Assembly: GCA_018335335.1 (NCBI GenBank)
Contig: JAGXKG010000006.1
Coordinates: forward strand, 1 to 64,000
Reading direction: 5' to 3'
Length of the DNA: 64,000 bases
Source: Candidatus Thorarchaeota archaeon
Lineage (GTDB): Archaea > Asgardarchaeota > Thorarchaeia > Thorarchaeales > Thorarchaeaceae
Shown: positions 1-7,913 of the stretch, one piece after another
Layout: every line of letters starts with the position of its first letter
Position numbering within the stretch: position 1 is the stretch's first letter
Notes under the pieces: model-generated
Seen by the model: only the letters and a program-made list of their open reading frames with translations
What the model was told of the DNA's origin: nothing
Database searches by the model: none
Made by a program: the position numbers and the translations under genes

Positions 1-540
1 GGGATAGTAACTCATGGACATGGTGACCATTTCGACGGGAATCTCATTAACAATATATGCACAGACGATTCGATAGTTGTGGTACCCAACTCGTTGAAAG
101 ACAAAATAGCTAGTGGAAAAATCTGGACCATAAGCCCTGGAGAGAAGAGGGTAACCGATGACGGGATTCTTGTTCGGGCTACTGTGGCCTACAATGTAAA
201 GCGGTTCCGCTCTTCGGGAGAACCGTACCATCCGCGCGAACTAGGCCTCGGTTACGTCATCGAAGTAGATGAGAAGAAAGTCTATGACGCAGGTGACACA
301 GATTTGATTCCCGAGATGGAAGAGCTTCCCGAACTTGATGCGGCTCTGCTGCCAAGTGGAGGTACATATACGATGGATATGAATGAGGCTGCTGAGGCTG
401 CATTTCTAATCCAGCCAAAGGTAGCTATTCCGATGCATCTTCGGGGGGCTGATCCACAGGCATTCAAGAATGATGTCGAGAACAAATCTTCGACCACGGT
501 TGTCATACTTGAAGAGGGCGAAGAATACAAGCTTGAGTAG
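1..540 (+). CDS. Metallo-beta-lactamase-fold metal-dependent hydrolase, 3' part (UlaG-like)
   Basis: The frame is open from the first base of the window, so the gene starts upstream and about the last 179 residues are present. The visible part begins with the metal-binding motif THGHGDH, followed by AGDTDL near fragment residue 99 and IPMHLRG near residue 146, which are the usual later metal ligands of the fold. The order and spacing fit the short UlaG/UPF0173-type hydrolases of about 220-240 residues, so roughly 50 residues are missing. These enzymes use one or two metal ions to hydrolyse esters, lactones or phosphodiesters; the substrate here cannot be told. An internal GTG at 79 could be mistaken for the start, but it would remove the metal site. 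Confidence 0.85.
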   Translation, partial: GIVTHGHGDHFDGNLINNICTDDSIVVVPNSLKDKIASGKIWTISPGEKRVTDDGILVRATVAYNVKRFRSSGEPYHPRELGLGYVIEVDEKKVYDAGDTDLIPEMEELPELDAALLPSGGTYTMDMNEAAEAAFLIQPKVAIPMHLRGADPQAFKNDVENKSSTTVVILEEGEEYKLE

Positions 541-678
541 TAATTGATTAGAATATCTTCAGTTGTCGGATTTTTCGCTGCATCTGAATGACGATATCGC
601 GATATAGAATTGGAACACGTGTACCAAATCCATCCGCCCTCATAAATGTGAAAAACGGAACCGATCTAGAAAAGGAGA

Positions 679-713
679 TGGGTCAGCATTTCGGAAGAGC
701 GACTGCTGACCCA
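679..713. terminator. Hairpin between convergent genes
   Basis: Ten-base arms TGGGTCAGCA (679-688) and TGCTGACCCA (704-713) are perfectly complementary around a 15-base loop. The hairpin lies 18 bases from the stop of the membrane protein at 732 and also downstream of the hydrolase that ends at 540, so it could act in both directions. There is no long T run, so the terminator role is inferred from position. A separate 12-base palindrome, ATATCGCGATAT, sits at 594-605 in the same gap. Confidence 0.45.
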
Positions 714-731
714 ATAGAGAGACCAAGTTTA

Positions 732-1619
732 CTATTCCCAATCCAAATCGTCGATTGAGTCTCTTTGGTTTCTCAGATAGAGATAGCCAATTCCCGCAAA
801 CAGCATCATAGATGCAAGGAATACAGCTAGGTTTTGATATCCACTGAATGGTGCAGCAAAGAACCAGAACCACACAAAGAGGACGGCTATCCACGCAAAT
901 AGTATGCCTATCGGCACGTACGGATTTACTGTGCCGGTAGATGTACCTATGTCCGACCGGAATATTCCCGTTTCAATCATAAGCACGATCAAGAGCGAAA
1001 GCAATCCGAGGCCGAAATTCTGCTCCCATACATATGTTTCAGCTTCAAACCAAAGCCAGTATATGCTCAGAATAATCCAGACTAGGAATACTGCAGACCC
1101 CGCAGTTGTTCTTCTTTTGATATTACCCGCTCCTGGAGCTGCGCTGACCCAAGAACTGCTATTTACGAGCAATAGTAGCAGCGTTGACCCAATCATTACA
1201 GCTATGTTTCGATAGAGACTGAATTCTTCCATGAAGAAAGGCAACCACAGAATAATGAACGCGAGCCAAAGTACTCCGCTTATTATTGATATGTTGATTC
1301 GCCAACCGGTTCCTTGAGGTCCGGCGTCACTTGGAGACCAGATAGCGCCCATAACACCACCAACTAGAATGAATGATGAAAGCGCTACGGCAATATTCTC
1401 AAAAATCCCGAAATCTCCGGCAAAGAAGAATAACCATATAATCACGAAGGCAGCCCAAGCTATGAATCCCCCAAAAGTGGCGTTGCTCTTGTGACGCGTG
1501 CTTTTACCTCTCCTGCTTGATTTCTCCTGTTTTACCTCAACTACGTCTTCAGGTCCCCTCAATACTTCCTCCTCTTCTGATGAATGGTTCTCTCTGGAAT
1601 TGTCTGACAATGTAATCAA
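732..1619 (-). CDS. Membrane protein of four tandem two-helix repeats
   Basis: This 295-residue protein has a basic, charged N-terminus of about 45 residues, predicted to be cytoplasmic, followed by eight hydrophobic segments. The segments form four similar units of about 55-65 residues. Each has a Trp/Phe-rich helix, a short acidic loop with an aromatic residue and Asn, and a second Leu/Val/Ile-rich helix. Units one, two and four share the pattern NIAV or NLAV at the start of the second helix (for example IFENIAV, LYRNIAV, GYQNLAV); unit three is more divergent (WEQNFGL). I do not recognise a named family. A TATA-like box lies about 35 bases upstream at 1651-1660. The role is unknown; a structural or sensory membrane function is possible. 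Confidence 0.75.
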   Translation of the reverse strand: MITLSDNSRENHSSEEEEVLRGPEDVVEVKQEKSSRRGKSTRHKSNATFGGFIAWAAFVIIWLFFFAGDFGIFENIAVALSSFILVGGVMGAIWSPSDAGPQGTGWRINISIISGVLWLAFIILWLPFFMEEFSLYRNIAVMIGSTLLLLLVNSSSWVSAAPGAGNIKRRTTAGSAVFLVWIILSIYWLWFEAETYVWEQNFGLGLLSLLIVLMIETGIFRSDIGTSTGTVNPYVPIGILFAWIAVLFVWFWFFAAPFSGYQNLAVFLASMMLFAGIGYLYLRNQRDSIDDLDWE

Positions 1620-1650
1620 CTCCTCTTGTTTTGTGTTCTTTTGAACAATT

Positions 1651-1660
1651 GACTATATAA
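1651..1660 (-). promoter_or_regulatory. TATA box for the four-repeat membrane protein
   Basis: On the minus strand the sequence reads TTTTATATAG, a good archaeal TATA element, 32-41 bases upstream of the ATG at 1619. With start sites usually about 25 bases downstream of the box, the leader would be very short. The call rests on sequence and position only. Confidence 0.5.
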
Positions 1661-1803
1661 AACAGTCATATTATGTGTATCTTGCTCGAGTCATAAAGGC
1701 ATATGCAATAGCGTCGGTCGATTGCTTCTGTACATTTCTCTTCTTGAGTGCGATTTGGTTGTTGTTCATGCGTGCCATTTTCTTTCACAGGATATCTTGG
1801 TCA

Positions 1804-1817
1804 TATTTAGTATATAA
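1804..1817 (+). promoter_or_regulatory. TATA-like promoter upstream of the CooC-type gene
   Basis: The plus-strand sequence TATTTAGTATATAA at 1804-1817 resembles an archaeal TATA element. A start site about 25 bases downstream would fall near 1840, inside the repeated GTCAC elements at 1823-1866. That arrangement suits repression at the start site. Confidence 0.4.
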
Positions 1818-1822
1818 TAGAA

Positions 1823-1866
1823 AGTCACTATATGGGGTCACAATCGGTAGTCACAATTTGTGACTA
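1823..1866. promoter_or_regulatory. Operator-like element: three GTCAC repeats at 13-base spacing plus a 19-base palindrome
   Basis: GTCAC occurs at 1824, 1837 and 1850, exactly 13 bases apart; the last two copies continue as GTCACAAT. The third copy is half of a perfect 19-base palindrome at 1848-1866, TAGTCACAATTTGTGACTA, with nine-base arms around a central T. The element lies between the likely TATA box at 1804-1817 and the CooC-type start at 1915, so a bound protein would block initiation or early elongation. The regulator is not identifiable from this window. Confidence 0.6.
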
Positions 1867-1914
1867 TGTTCAAGGTTCAATACATTCAAAATGACCTCCA
1901 GATACACACCATGT

Positions 1915-2712
1915 ATGAAGATAGCAGTAACTGGAAAAGGCGGCTGTGGAAAAACCACTATAGCTGGCACTCTTGCCCGAATGATAGGTCGGGATGGTGT
2001 CAATCTGCTAGCGGTAGATGCTGATCCCAACTATAATTTGTGGATGTCTCTGGGACTAGATGAAAACACAGCAGACTCTATAGTCCCTCTTCTAGAACAG
2101 GAAGAGCTTGTAAAGGAACGCACCACAACCGAATGGGTGAAGGCGCTGGGCGGGTTCTTCAGAAAGAATCCTCGGGTGGCAGATCTAGCGGAGAAGTTTG
2201 CTGTTTCTTGTCCGGATAATGTGCGGTTACTAGTTGCAGGAACAGTCAATGTGGGTGGCTCGGGTTGCATGTGTCCTTCAGCAGCGTTGCTTAAGGCTCT
2301 GATTAGGCATCTGTCCATAAGGAGTAATGAGGCCTTTCTGATGGATATGGATGCTGGCATAGAGCATTTGGGGCGTGGTACAACAACGAATATGGAAGCT
2401 CTAATAGCTGTGGTGGAACCAAGTAGGAGTTCGATAAGGACACTTGACAGAATCGGTGGTCTCGCGGGAGATATTGGCCATAGCAATGTTTTCGTAATTG
2501 GCAACAAGGTTCGTAGTCATGAGGATCGGACCTTCATCGAGGAAGAGGTTACTGCTAGAGATTTCTTGCTTATTGGAATGCTACCAGACGACGAAAAGGT
2601 ACGGACCGCCGGCAGGAACGGAGAAGCCCCACTTGATTATGCCCCCGATTGCGAAGCAATAGAACAGATTCGCGCGGCGAAATCTAAGCTGGAGAAACTG
2701 GTTGCAAAATGA
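1915..2712 (+). CDS. cooC: CooC-type ATPase for CO dehydrogenase nickel insertion
   Basis: This is a MinD/ParA-like P-loop ATPase. Counting from an upstream in-frame ATG at 1891, the deviant Walker A motif GKGGCGKTT is at residues 15-23, a CMC motif at 126-128 and MDMDAGIEHLGRGT at 141-154. The CXC pair and the last motif are hallmarks of CooC/AcsF proteins, which bind nickel and ATP and help assemble the nickel-iron-sulfur cluster of carbon monoxide dehydrogenase. I prefer the ATG at 1915, since family members begin directly with MKIAVTGKGG. No CO dehydrogenase gene is in view, so the target enzyme must be encoded elsewhere. The upstream palindromic repeats suggest dedicated control. Confidence 0.88.
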   Translation: MKIAVTGKGGCGKTTIAGTLARMIGRDGVNLLAVDADPNYNLWMSLGLDENTADSIVPLLEQEELVKERTTTEWVKALGGFFRKNPRVADLAEKFAVSCPDNVRLLVAGTVNVGGSGCMCPSAALLKALIRHLSIRSNEAFLMDMDAGIEHLGRGTTTNMEALIAVVEPSRSSIRTLDRIGGLAGDIGHSNVFVIGNKVRSHEDRTFIEEEVTARDFLLIGMLPDDEKVRTAGRNGEAPLDYAPDCEAIEQIRAAKSKLEKLVAK

Positions 2713-2796
2713 TTTTATAGACTGTAGCCGACGTGCCCAAACCGCAGCATCGTCATCCTTATGAAATGAACTGAGTACCCTCCATTAAGAGTTCCT

Positions 2797-4284
2797 ATGA
2801 AGCGACGCGTTGTATCAACTCTCTTGATTCTTCTGTTGGTAATCGGTTCTACACCGGTTCAACAAACATGCTTGGAACCAGATAATCCGGTAACTTCACA
2901 GACGGGTTCATCTGAATTACTTTCTGGCGTTCCGTATGTTTGGCAGGAAATCAACGGGTTTTGCGCTTGGGCTTCCTTGACGAGTGTATTAAACTATCTT
3001 GATGTGGATTTGGATTTGTACGACTTATTTTCAGTGACGGGGACTGGATTCTCTTTCATTTACATACAATACAATGATACGTTGACAATGTTTCCAGGTG
3101 TGCTCTATAAGCAAGTTGAACCAACCCAATTCGTAGCTGATCTTTACGGTCTGAACCTTAGCGTGTATCTTTCTGGGGAGTTGGCAGGAGCTGAAGACCA
3201 GGCGGAGGTTTGGAGGAACCAAGGAACATCAGTTGGTTTACTTGAGGGGCAGTCTGCGGCTTTTGACCTTATGCGTCGAGCTATTGATAGTGGATATCCT
3301 GTTGTGGCAAGTGTTGACCCGTCGTGGTTGCCAACAGCTGATTATGATGTTCTGCGAGAACAGGGTTTAACAGGTGGTGCACATGCTGTGGTCATAGTTG
3401 GCTACGATGACGCAGAAGGGAAGGCAACGATTCTGGATCCTGGTGTAGGTTCCTTTGGTGAGAATCGTAGTTATCCTCGGGACGGAAGGGGCAACTATTC
3501 CGAAATCACGTATACATCTCTTAACAAAGCGTGGAGCAACAGGTATTACGTAAGCATGTTACTCAAACCGGATCAGGATGATGCCCCTTCCGATTTTGCA
3601 GACCGCCTTGGACCTTACGTCCGCGACCGTCTGCTTGGTGTGGGGTCATCATATGACCCTAACAGTGCAGGTGCCTATCTGTTTGACTATGGTACCAAAG
3701 CGTTCTCACAGTTGGCGGATGATCTAACAGCAGAAGGCCTATCTGAGTTTCTTGGTGTTTTCTCCGAGGCTTCAAACGCCCCGGAATTGCAGTCTCAAAT
3801 TTTGAGATTCATAGGTCTCGGATTGCAGACACAGGTGACCTTGCAGTACCTTTCGTATCGCCAAGCATTGTCGACCCTTCCTTCCTTTCTTGGTCAATAC
3901 AATCTTTCTGCTTTTACCAGTTTTGCAGACGATGCATTGGACAATTTCAAAGCATTATCCGACAATTCTACTCTCATATTTCCGGGAAATGAGAGTGCTG
4001 CTGAGGGCTACGTTGTGGACGTATTTCGTAGCATTTCGATGGAGCTCAATGAATCGGGTGATTTGGAGGGCACACTGGCGGCCTTTCAGGAGGATCTAAC
4101 AAATATCACAACTCATCTGCAGGGAATAGCTGACTCATGGCTTGCTGCAGGTGAAGCCCTTGCTGATATATGGCCCAACAACCCGCTGATTATCTATACA
4201 CCTTTCATAATTGTGGGTATTGCCGCTTTGGTATCAGTTATCCTGACTGTCTATTGGTGGTCCAAGAACCGCAAAACGGGCTAG
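2797..4284 (+). CDS. Secreted, membrane-anchored C39-like cysteine protease
   Basis: This 495-residue protein starts with a signal peptide (basic MKRR, then a Leu/Ile-rich stretch to about residue 20) and ends with a transmembrane helix at about 467-488 followed by a basic tail, so the enzyme faces outside. The papain-like C39 domain fills residues 45-255: Cys56 in GFCAWAS, His196 in GGAHAVVIVGYDD and Asp214 in ILDPG form a likely triad. Residues 260-460 are a helical region I do not recognise. C39-like enzymes cut peptides, often after Gly-Gly, but the transporter-fused bacteriocin type is not seen here. It is convergent with the solute-binding protein gene, with one base between their stops. 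Confidence 0.8.
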   Translation: MKRRVVSTLLILLLVIGSTPVQQTCLEPDNPVTSQTGSSELLSGVPYVWQEINGFCAWASLTSVLNYLDVDLDLYDLFSVTGTGFSFIYIQYNDTLTMFPGVLYKQVEPTQFVADLYGLNLSVYLSGELAGAEDQAEVWRNQGTSVGLLEGQSAAFDLMRRAIDSGYPVVASVDPSWLPTADYDVLREQGLTGGAHAVVIVGYDDAEGKATILDPGVGSFGENRSYPRDGRGNYSEITYTSLNKAWSNRYYVSMLLKPDQDDAPSDFADRLGPYVRDRLLGVGSSYDPNSAGAYLFDYGTKAFSQLADDLTAEGLSEFLGVFSEASNAPELQSQILRFIGLGLQTQVTLQYLSYRQALSTLPSFLGQYNLSAFTSFADDALDNFKALSDNSTLIFPGNESAAEGYVVDVFRSISMELNESGDLEGTLAAFQEDLTNITTHLQGIADSWLAAGEALADIWPNNPLIIYTPFIIVGIAALVSVILTVYWWSKNRKTG

Positions 4285-4285
4285 T

Positions 4286-6433
4286 TTACCTTCTACGCTT
4301 CAGAGCTACTGCCATCACGGTAACAGCTATGACCCCAACAATGGTTATCGCAATTAGAAGACCAGTTTGAAGCCCAGTGTTATCGCTTCCAGTATCACGT
4401 GTATATGATCCCTTGAGAACAATCGCAGAATTTTCCCAAGAGTCTATGGCCCTTATTTCGTAGAATACTGATGTCGCTGTTGCTCGTGCAGGAATTGTTC
4501 CTTCAAAGCCAGAAGGAGTTTCAATCATTGACTTTGATTCTGTGAAATTGAGGGTACCAACTTCGTAGGTAAATTCCAATGTCACATTGGTGATTCTGCT
4601 CTCGTCATCGATAATTACGCGAATAAGGACGCTTTCTGTGGGTATCGGATTATTTGGAAGCAGCGTTTTGGACCTAAGCACGGGTGGCTCCGTATCAACT
4701 CTGGGATAGTAGTTCGCGTTCCTCTCAAGTTCTAATGATTCTCCAGGGGTAAAACTAGAAATCATGTAAGGACCTGAGCCAACAAAGGACTCAACGGATA
4801 GGTTCCAGTCATTTGGCGGCTTTCCTTCAATAACATGTCGCGGAAGAATTGGCAGTTCACCAAGTTTTCGATATGCAAAAACGTCCTTTGCATTGTAGGT
4901 TACTCCCGCCTTGAAATCTCCAGATACTTTCACTGAATCGATCATCTCAGCGTTTTCTACAAGTGAATAGTTTGAGTAGTAGGAATAGGTGAAACTGTAA
5001 TCTTGTCCATTGATTTGTTTTCCGTCGGTCCAGTTTGCGGATGAATCCAAGTAGTACCGGGCTCTCGCTTGGCTGCTGTTGATATCTGGAATCTGACCTA
5101 GAAAGCGCATTTCCCAGAATACAGCATGTCTCGGAACCGCATCTCCATTTGGTAATGTAGCAATGGGGCTATCAAGAACAAGCATATACGGATTAAAGCA
5201 GTCGCGTGCAATCCAGTTATGATCAATAGGAGAGCTTGATTCGAATGGATTGGACGACACAAAGAACTCGTCAAAGAATGACGGAAGTACTGCTATCCGC
5301 AACTCATTTCGGGAACCAGTTGGTTGCACTGAAACTGGATTCCACTTGCTGAAACTTCCACTCTTGGTTTCATTCATCCAGCCATCGAAGTTTGCATCGG
5401 AATAAACTGAAAGCCACTGTTCTTCAAAGAGCGGAACAACCGGACACAAATCTCTAACGGCTCTCATGGCGTTCTGACCGATTCTTCCTGCTTGGGATAG
5501 TTCAAGATTGTCTTCGTATTCTTCGGCTATATCATTCAGTTGACTGTTGTCGATATTTGCAATGTTTTCTTCTGGTACAAAGCGGTTTTCTTCTTTGAAA
5601 GTGGTTGAAATCCATTGAAGACTATACGGAGGAAGCTCTTGATGATAGAGCGCAAGATTGTATGTCTGATTATGATTTTTGATTTCGGACTGCAAAATCG
5701 ATTTGCTCATACCAATTGGAGTGTTGTTAATGCCTATGTCTAGCAAATTATTCGAAATTAGGAGCGCCGTATCAACAAGACCTGGTACATCATTAGGATA
5801 CCAAAGCTCTAAGCAAAGCTCGCTACCGTTTGGGGCCTCAACTAACGCGTCATCATCTACGTCCAACATACCCGCAGAAGCAAGCATATCTGTTGCGTTT
5901 GCCAAGTCGTGTTCATAGTATCGACCGCCTTCTCCACGCTCTATGGAGTACTCGTTGGTGATGGGAGTGGCAAAATCTACTGGCTCGACAGTGTTGTTCA
6001 TGGCGTCTTCGGCGATGTCTAGTTTGGAAATACCGTAGGCGATGGCCCTTCTAAGATATACGTTCTCCATTGGATAGAACTGGGTATTGATGGCCAATGT
6101 GTAAATCCAGTTCTCGTATGCCCACTGCTTCTTAATATTGGGATATGAATCCACAAGCGTGTAGTCAGAAGCATTAATCGGATGACCGAAGATGTCTGCT
6201 TCGCCATTATTGAGTGCTGTCAACGCTTCGTCAATCGACTCATATTCCTCTACTGCTATTCTTTCGACCGTTCCTTGATGATATATGAGCGGCAAATCCG
6301 AGTCAGCAGGATGATTCTTCGCAGTGTGTATTTGAGGGACGAAATGGCTATGGATAGTCATAGAAGTTATCAGAGGATGAAGCCCCATCATTACAAGAAA
6401 GAAAGATACCATTGTAATCCTTTTGCTTGTCAT
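4286..6433 (-). CDS. Family 5 solute-binding protein with its halves in reversed order
   Basis: This is an extracellular dipeptide/oligopeptide-type binding protein (SBP_bac_5 family). Numbering from a possible ATG at 6472, a hydrophobic signal segment lies at 20-36, an Ig-like region at 593-690 and a C-terminal anchor helix at 703-724 with KRRR after it. The usual late motif of the family, with NTQFYPMENVYLRRAIAYG at 129-147, comes first, whereas the usual early motifs come later: NWTDGKQINGQDYSF at 480-494 and GSGPYM...ERNANYYP at 565-590. So the C-terminal half precedes the N-terminal half. I chose the ATG at 6433 because it begins directly with the signal peptide. No permease or ATPase gene is adjacent, so the transport partner is unknown. 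Confidence 0.75.
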   Translation of the reverse strand: MTSKRITMVSFFLVMMGLHPLITSMTIHSHFVPQIHTAKNHPADSDLPLIYHQGTVERIAVEEYESIDEALTALNNGEADIFGHPINASDYTLVDSYPNIKKQWAYENWIYTLAINTQFYPMENVYLRRAIAYGISKLDIAEDAMNNTVEPVDFATPITNEYSIERGEGGRYYEHDLANATDMLASAGMLDVDDDALVEAPNGSELCLELWYPNDVPGLVDTALLISNNLLDIGINNTPIGMSKSILQSEIKNHNQTYNLALYHQELPPYSLQWISTTFKEENRFVPEENIANIDNSQLNDIAEEYEDNLELSQAGRIGQNAMRAVRDLCPVVPLFEEQWLSVYSDANFDGWMNETKSGSFSKWNPVSVQPTGSRNELRIAVLPSFFDEFFVSSNPFESSSPIDHNWIARDCFNPYMLVLDSPIATLPNGDAVPRHAVFWEMRFLGQIPDINSSQARARYYLDSSANWTDGKQINGQDYSFTYSYYSNYSLVENAEMIDSVKVSGDFKAGVTYNAKDVFAYRKLGELPILPRHVIEGKPPNDWNLSVESFVGSGPYMISSFTPGESLELERNANYYPRVDTEPPVLRSKTLLPNNPIPTESVLIRVIIDDESRITNVTLEFTYEVGTLNFTESKSMIETPSGFEGTIPARATATSVFYEIRAIDSWENSAIVLKGSYTRDTGSDNTGLQTGLLIAITIVGVIAVTVMAVALKRRR

Positions 6434-6592
6434 TGAAATCAGCACTCTGGCTTCGTATCCATGCAATCGCAAATGCGACTTTTTTGTCCTGAGTATTAAG
6501 GCTAGTGCTATCAGTCAGAAGGATGGTATAATTAACCCATACTCTTCAAGCAAGACGAATGCTAGATTGTTTTGTATGTCCCTTAGTTCACT

Positions 6593-7729
6593 TCAACCGA
6601 CTATATCATATCCGAATTCTTTTGCAGTACTACTAGTTGCCTCTATGATATCCTTCTTCTCCCCGTGAGAGAATTCAACACTGTAGTACCCGGGTTCATG
6701 TAGTAGTTCTGCATAGTCCTCTCTCACTCGTCTGAAGTCTCTATCATTGATTTCTATATGCTTGAAAATGCCATCTATCATATGCTTTGGTGATTTGCAG
6801 AGTGCTTCGTAGTTGACAACCAATGAATTCCTGTTCAACTTCTCATCATTCTGGAGTCTGTTGTGAATGTGTCGATAGATATAACTCCAGTATAAGGCCC
6901 ATCCCTTGACATATGTGCCATTCTCACTCCATAGTTTTCTAATTGATTTTACAGTATCTCCATCGTCCAAGTTGATGCATATCTTCCACGATCCTAGGTC
7001 TCTATGCCCGATTATTTTGGTCCAATCTTGAAGAAAGGGGTTTTCATGCTTGAGTCGTTCCAAGACCATATCTTGTTTTACTAGTGACGCAATATGGCTA
7101 AATGGATTCCTTACAAGAATGACAAATTTCGCATCAGAAAACAGACTCTGGATGTATTTCATTCTAGCGACGTTGTAGTTGTTCTTGCAGGCATACCTAC
7201 TAGCTCCATGAGACAGCAGGAGTTTCTTAATGTGACTCATGTAGAATCTCTCAAATTTCGTATTGTCCCCGTTATGGTTGATAATGCTGGATTCATTCTC
7301 TTCCAGTGTCTCTTGGAAGTATCTCTGCCAAAATATCTCTTCAACCGCTTCTGAACTATCCCGCGTTACCATAAGTCCATCCTTGTGTAGTCTTTCAGTT
7401 GGCTTTGTCATGATTGACGTATTGCTCACCAGTCTACGAAACCAGTAGGGAAGATATGGCATAGGCATGTTCAGATATGTGTGGGTTGCTATCTTGTTAT
7501 GTTCACCTAGCATCTGTGTAGTAATTGTTGTGCCAGCTCGTGCGAGTCCCACTACATAGATTGGTTTCTCGATCCTAGTTTTGTTCAATTTGGAATTCAA
7601 ATATCGCGATTCTAAACCATGCAAGGCATCTCCGATTTGGGGATTACTATGCACGAGTTTAGCAAGGAAATACGTTGGCAATGGAAAGGTGAATCCCGGT
7701 TTTCCATCGCTTTTCCGACGGATTTTCAC
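6593..7729 (-). CDS. Sulfotransferase-family protein
   Basis: This 378-residue protein carries the 5'-phosphosulfate-binding loop GLARAGTT at 61-68 and the 3'-phosphate-binding motif FVILVRNPFSHIASL, with Arg207 and Ser211. These are the signatures of PAPS-dependent sulfotransferases of the Sulfotransfer_3 type, which move a sulfuryl group to hydroxyl or amino groups of glycans, lipids or peptides. No signal peptide or clear membrane helix is seen. It lies upstream of the solute-binding protein on the same strand with about 120-160 bases between them, so shared transcription is possible but not required. A role in decorating surface glycans or lipids is an inference. Confidence 0.78.
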   Translation of the reverse strand: MKIRRKSDGKPGFTFPLPTYFLAKLVHSNPQIGDALHGLESRYLNSKLNKTRIEKPIYVVGLARAGTTITTQMLGEHNKIATHTYLNMPMPYLPYWFRRLVSNTSIMTKPTERLHKDGLMVTRDSSEAVEEIFWQRYFQETLEENESSIINHNGDNTKFERFYMSHIKKLLLSHGASRYACKNNYNVARMKYIQSLFSDAKFVILVRNPFSHIASLVKQDMVLERLKHENPFLQDWTKIIGHRDLGSWKICINLDDGDTVKSIRKLWSENGTYVKGWALYWSYIYRHIHNRLQNDEKLNRNSLVVNYEALCKSPKHMIDGIFKHIEINDRDFRRVREDYAELLHEPGYYSVEFSHGEKKDIIEATSSTAKEFGYDIVG

Positions 7730-7913
7730 TGGATATCACATCTGATGGGAGATTCCATTTGCTGACCTGTTGTTAGATAACAAATGATTAGTCTCAGCGT
7801 AAACCACCGCCCACATACTTATCCGTTCAAATTTTGAGTCCACCCAATATATCTTGTGGATTTAGAGAAACTGAACCGGACTTACCGCTACACTTTCCTA
7901 GATATCTGCAATG

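Noticed and set aside
594-605. 12-base palindrome ATATCGCGATAT
   Set aside because: It is short, AT-rich at the ends, and lies between convergent genes where no operator is needed; chance is likely.
2031-2507. Minus-strand open frame of 158 codons inside cooC
   Set aside because: It is antisense to the conserved core of the ATPase and has no recognisable motif.
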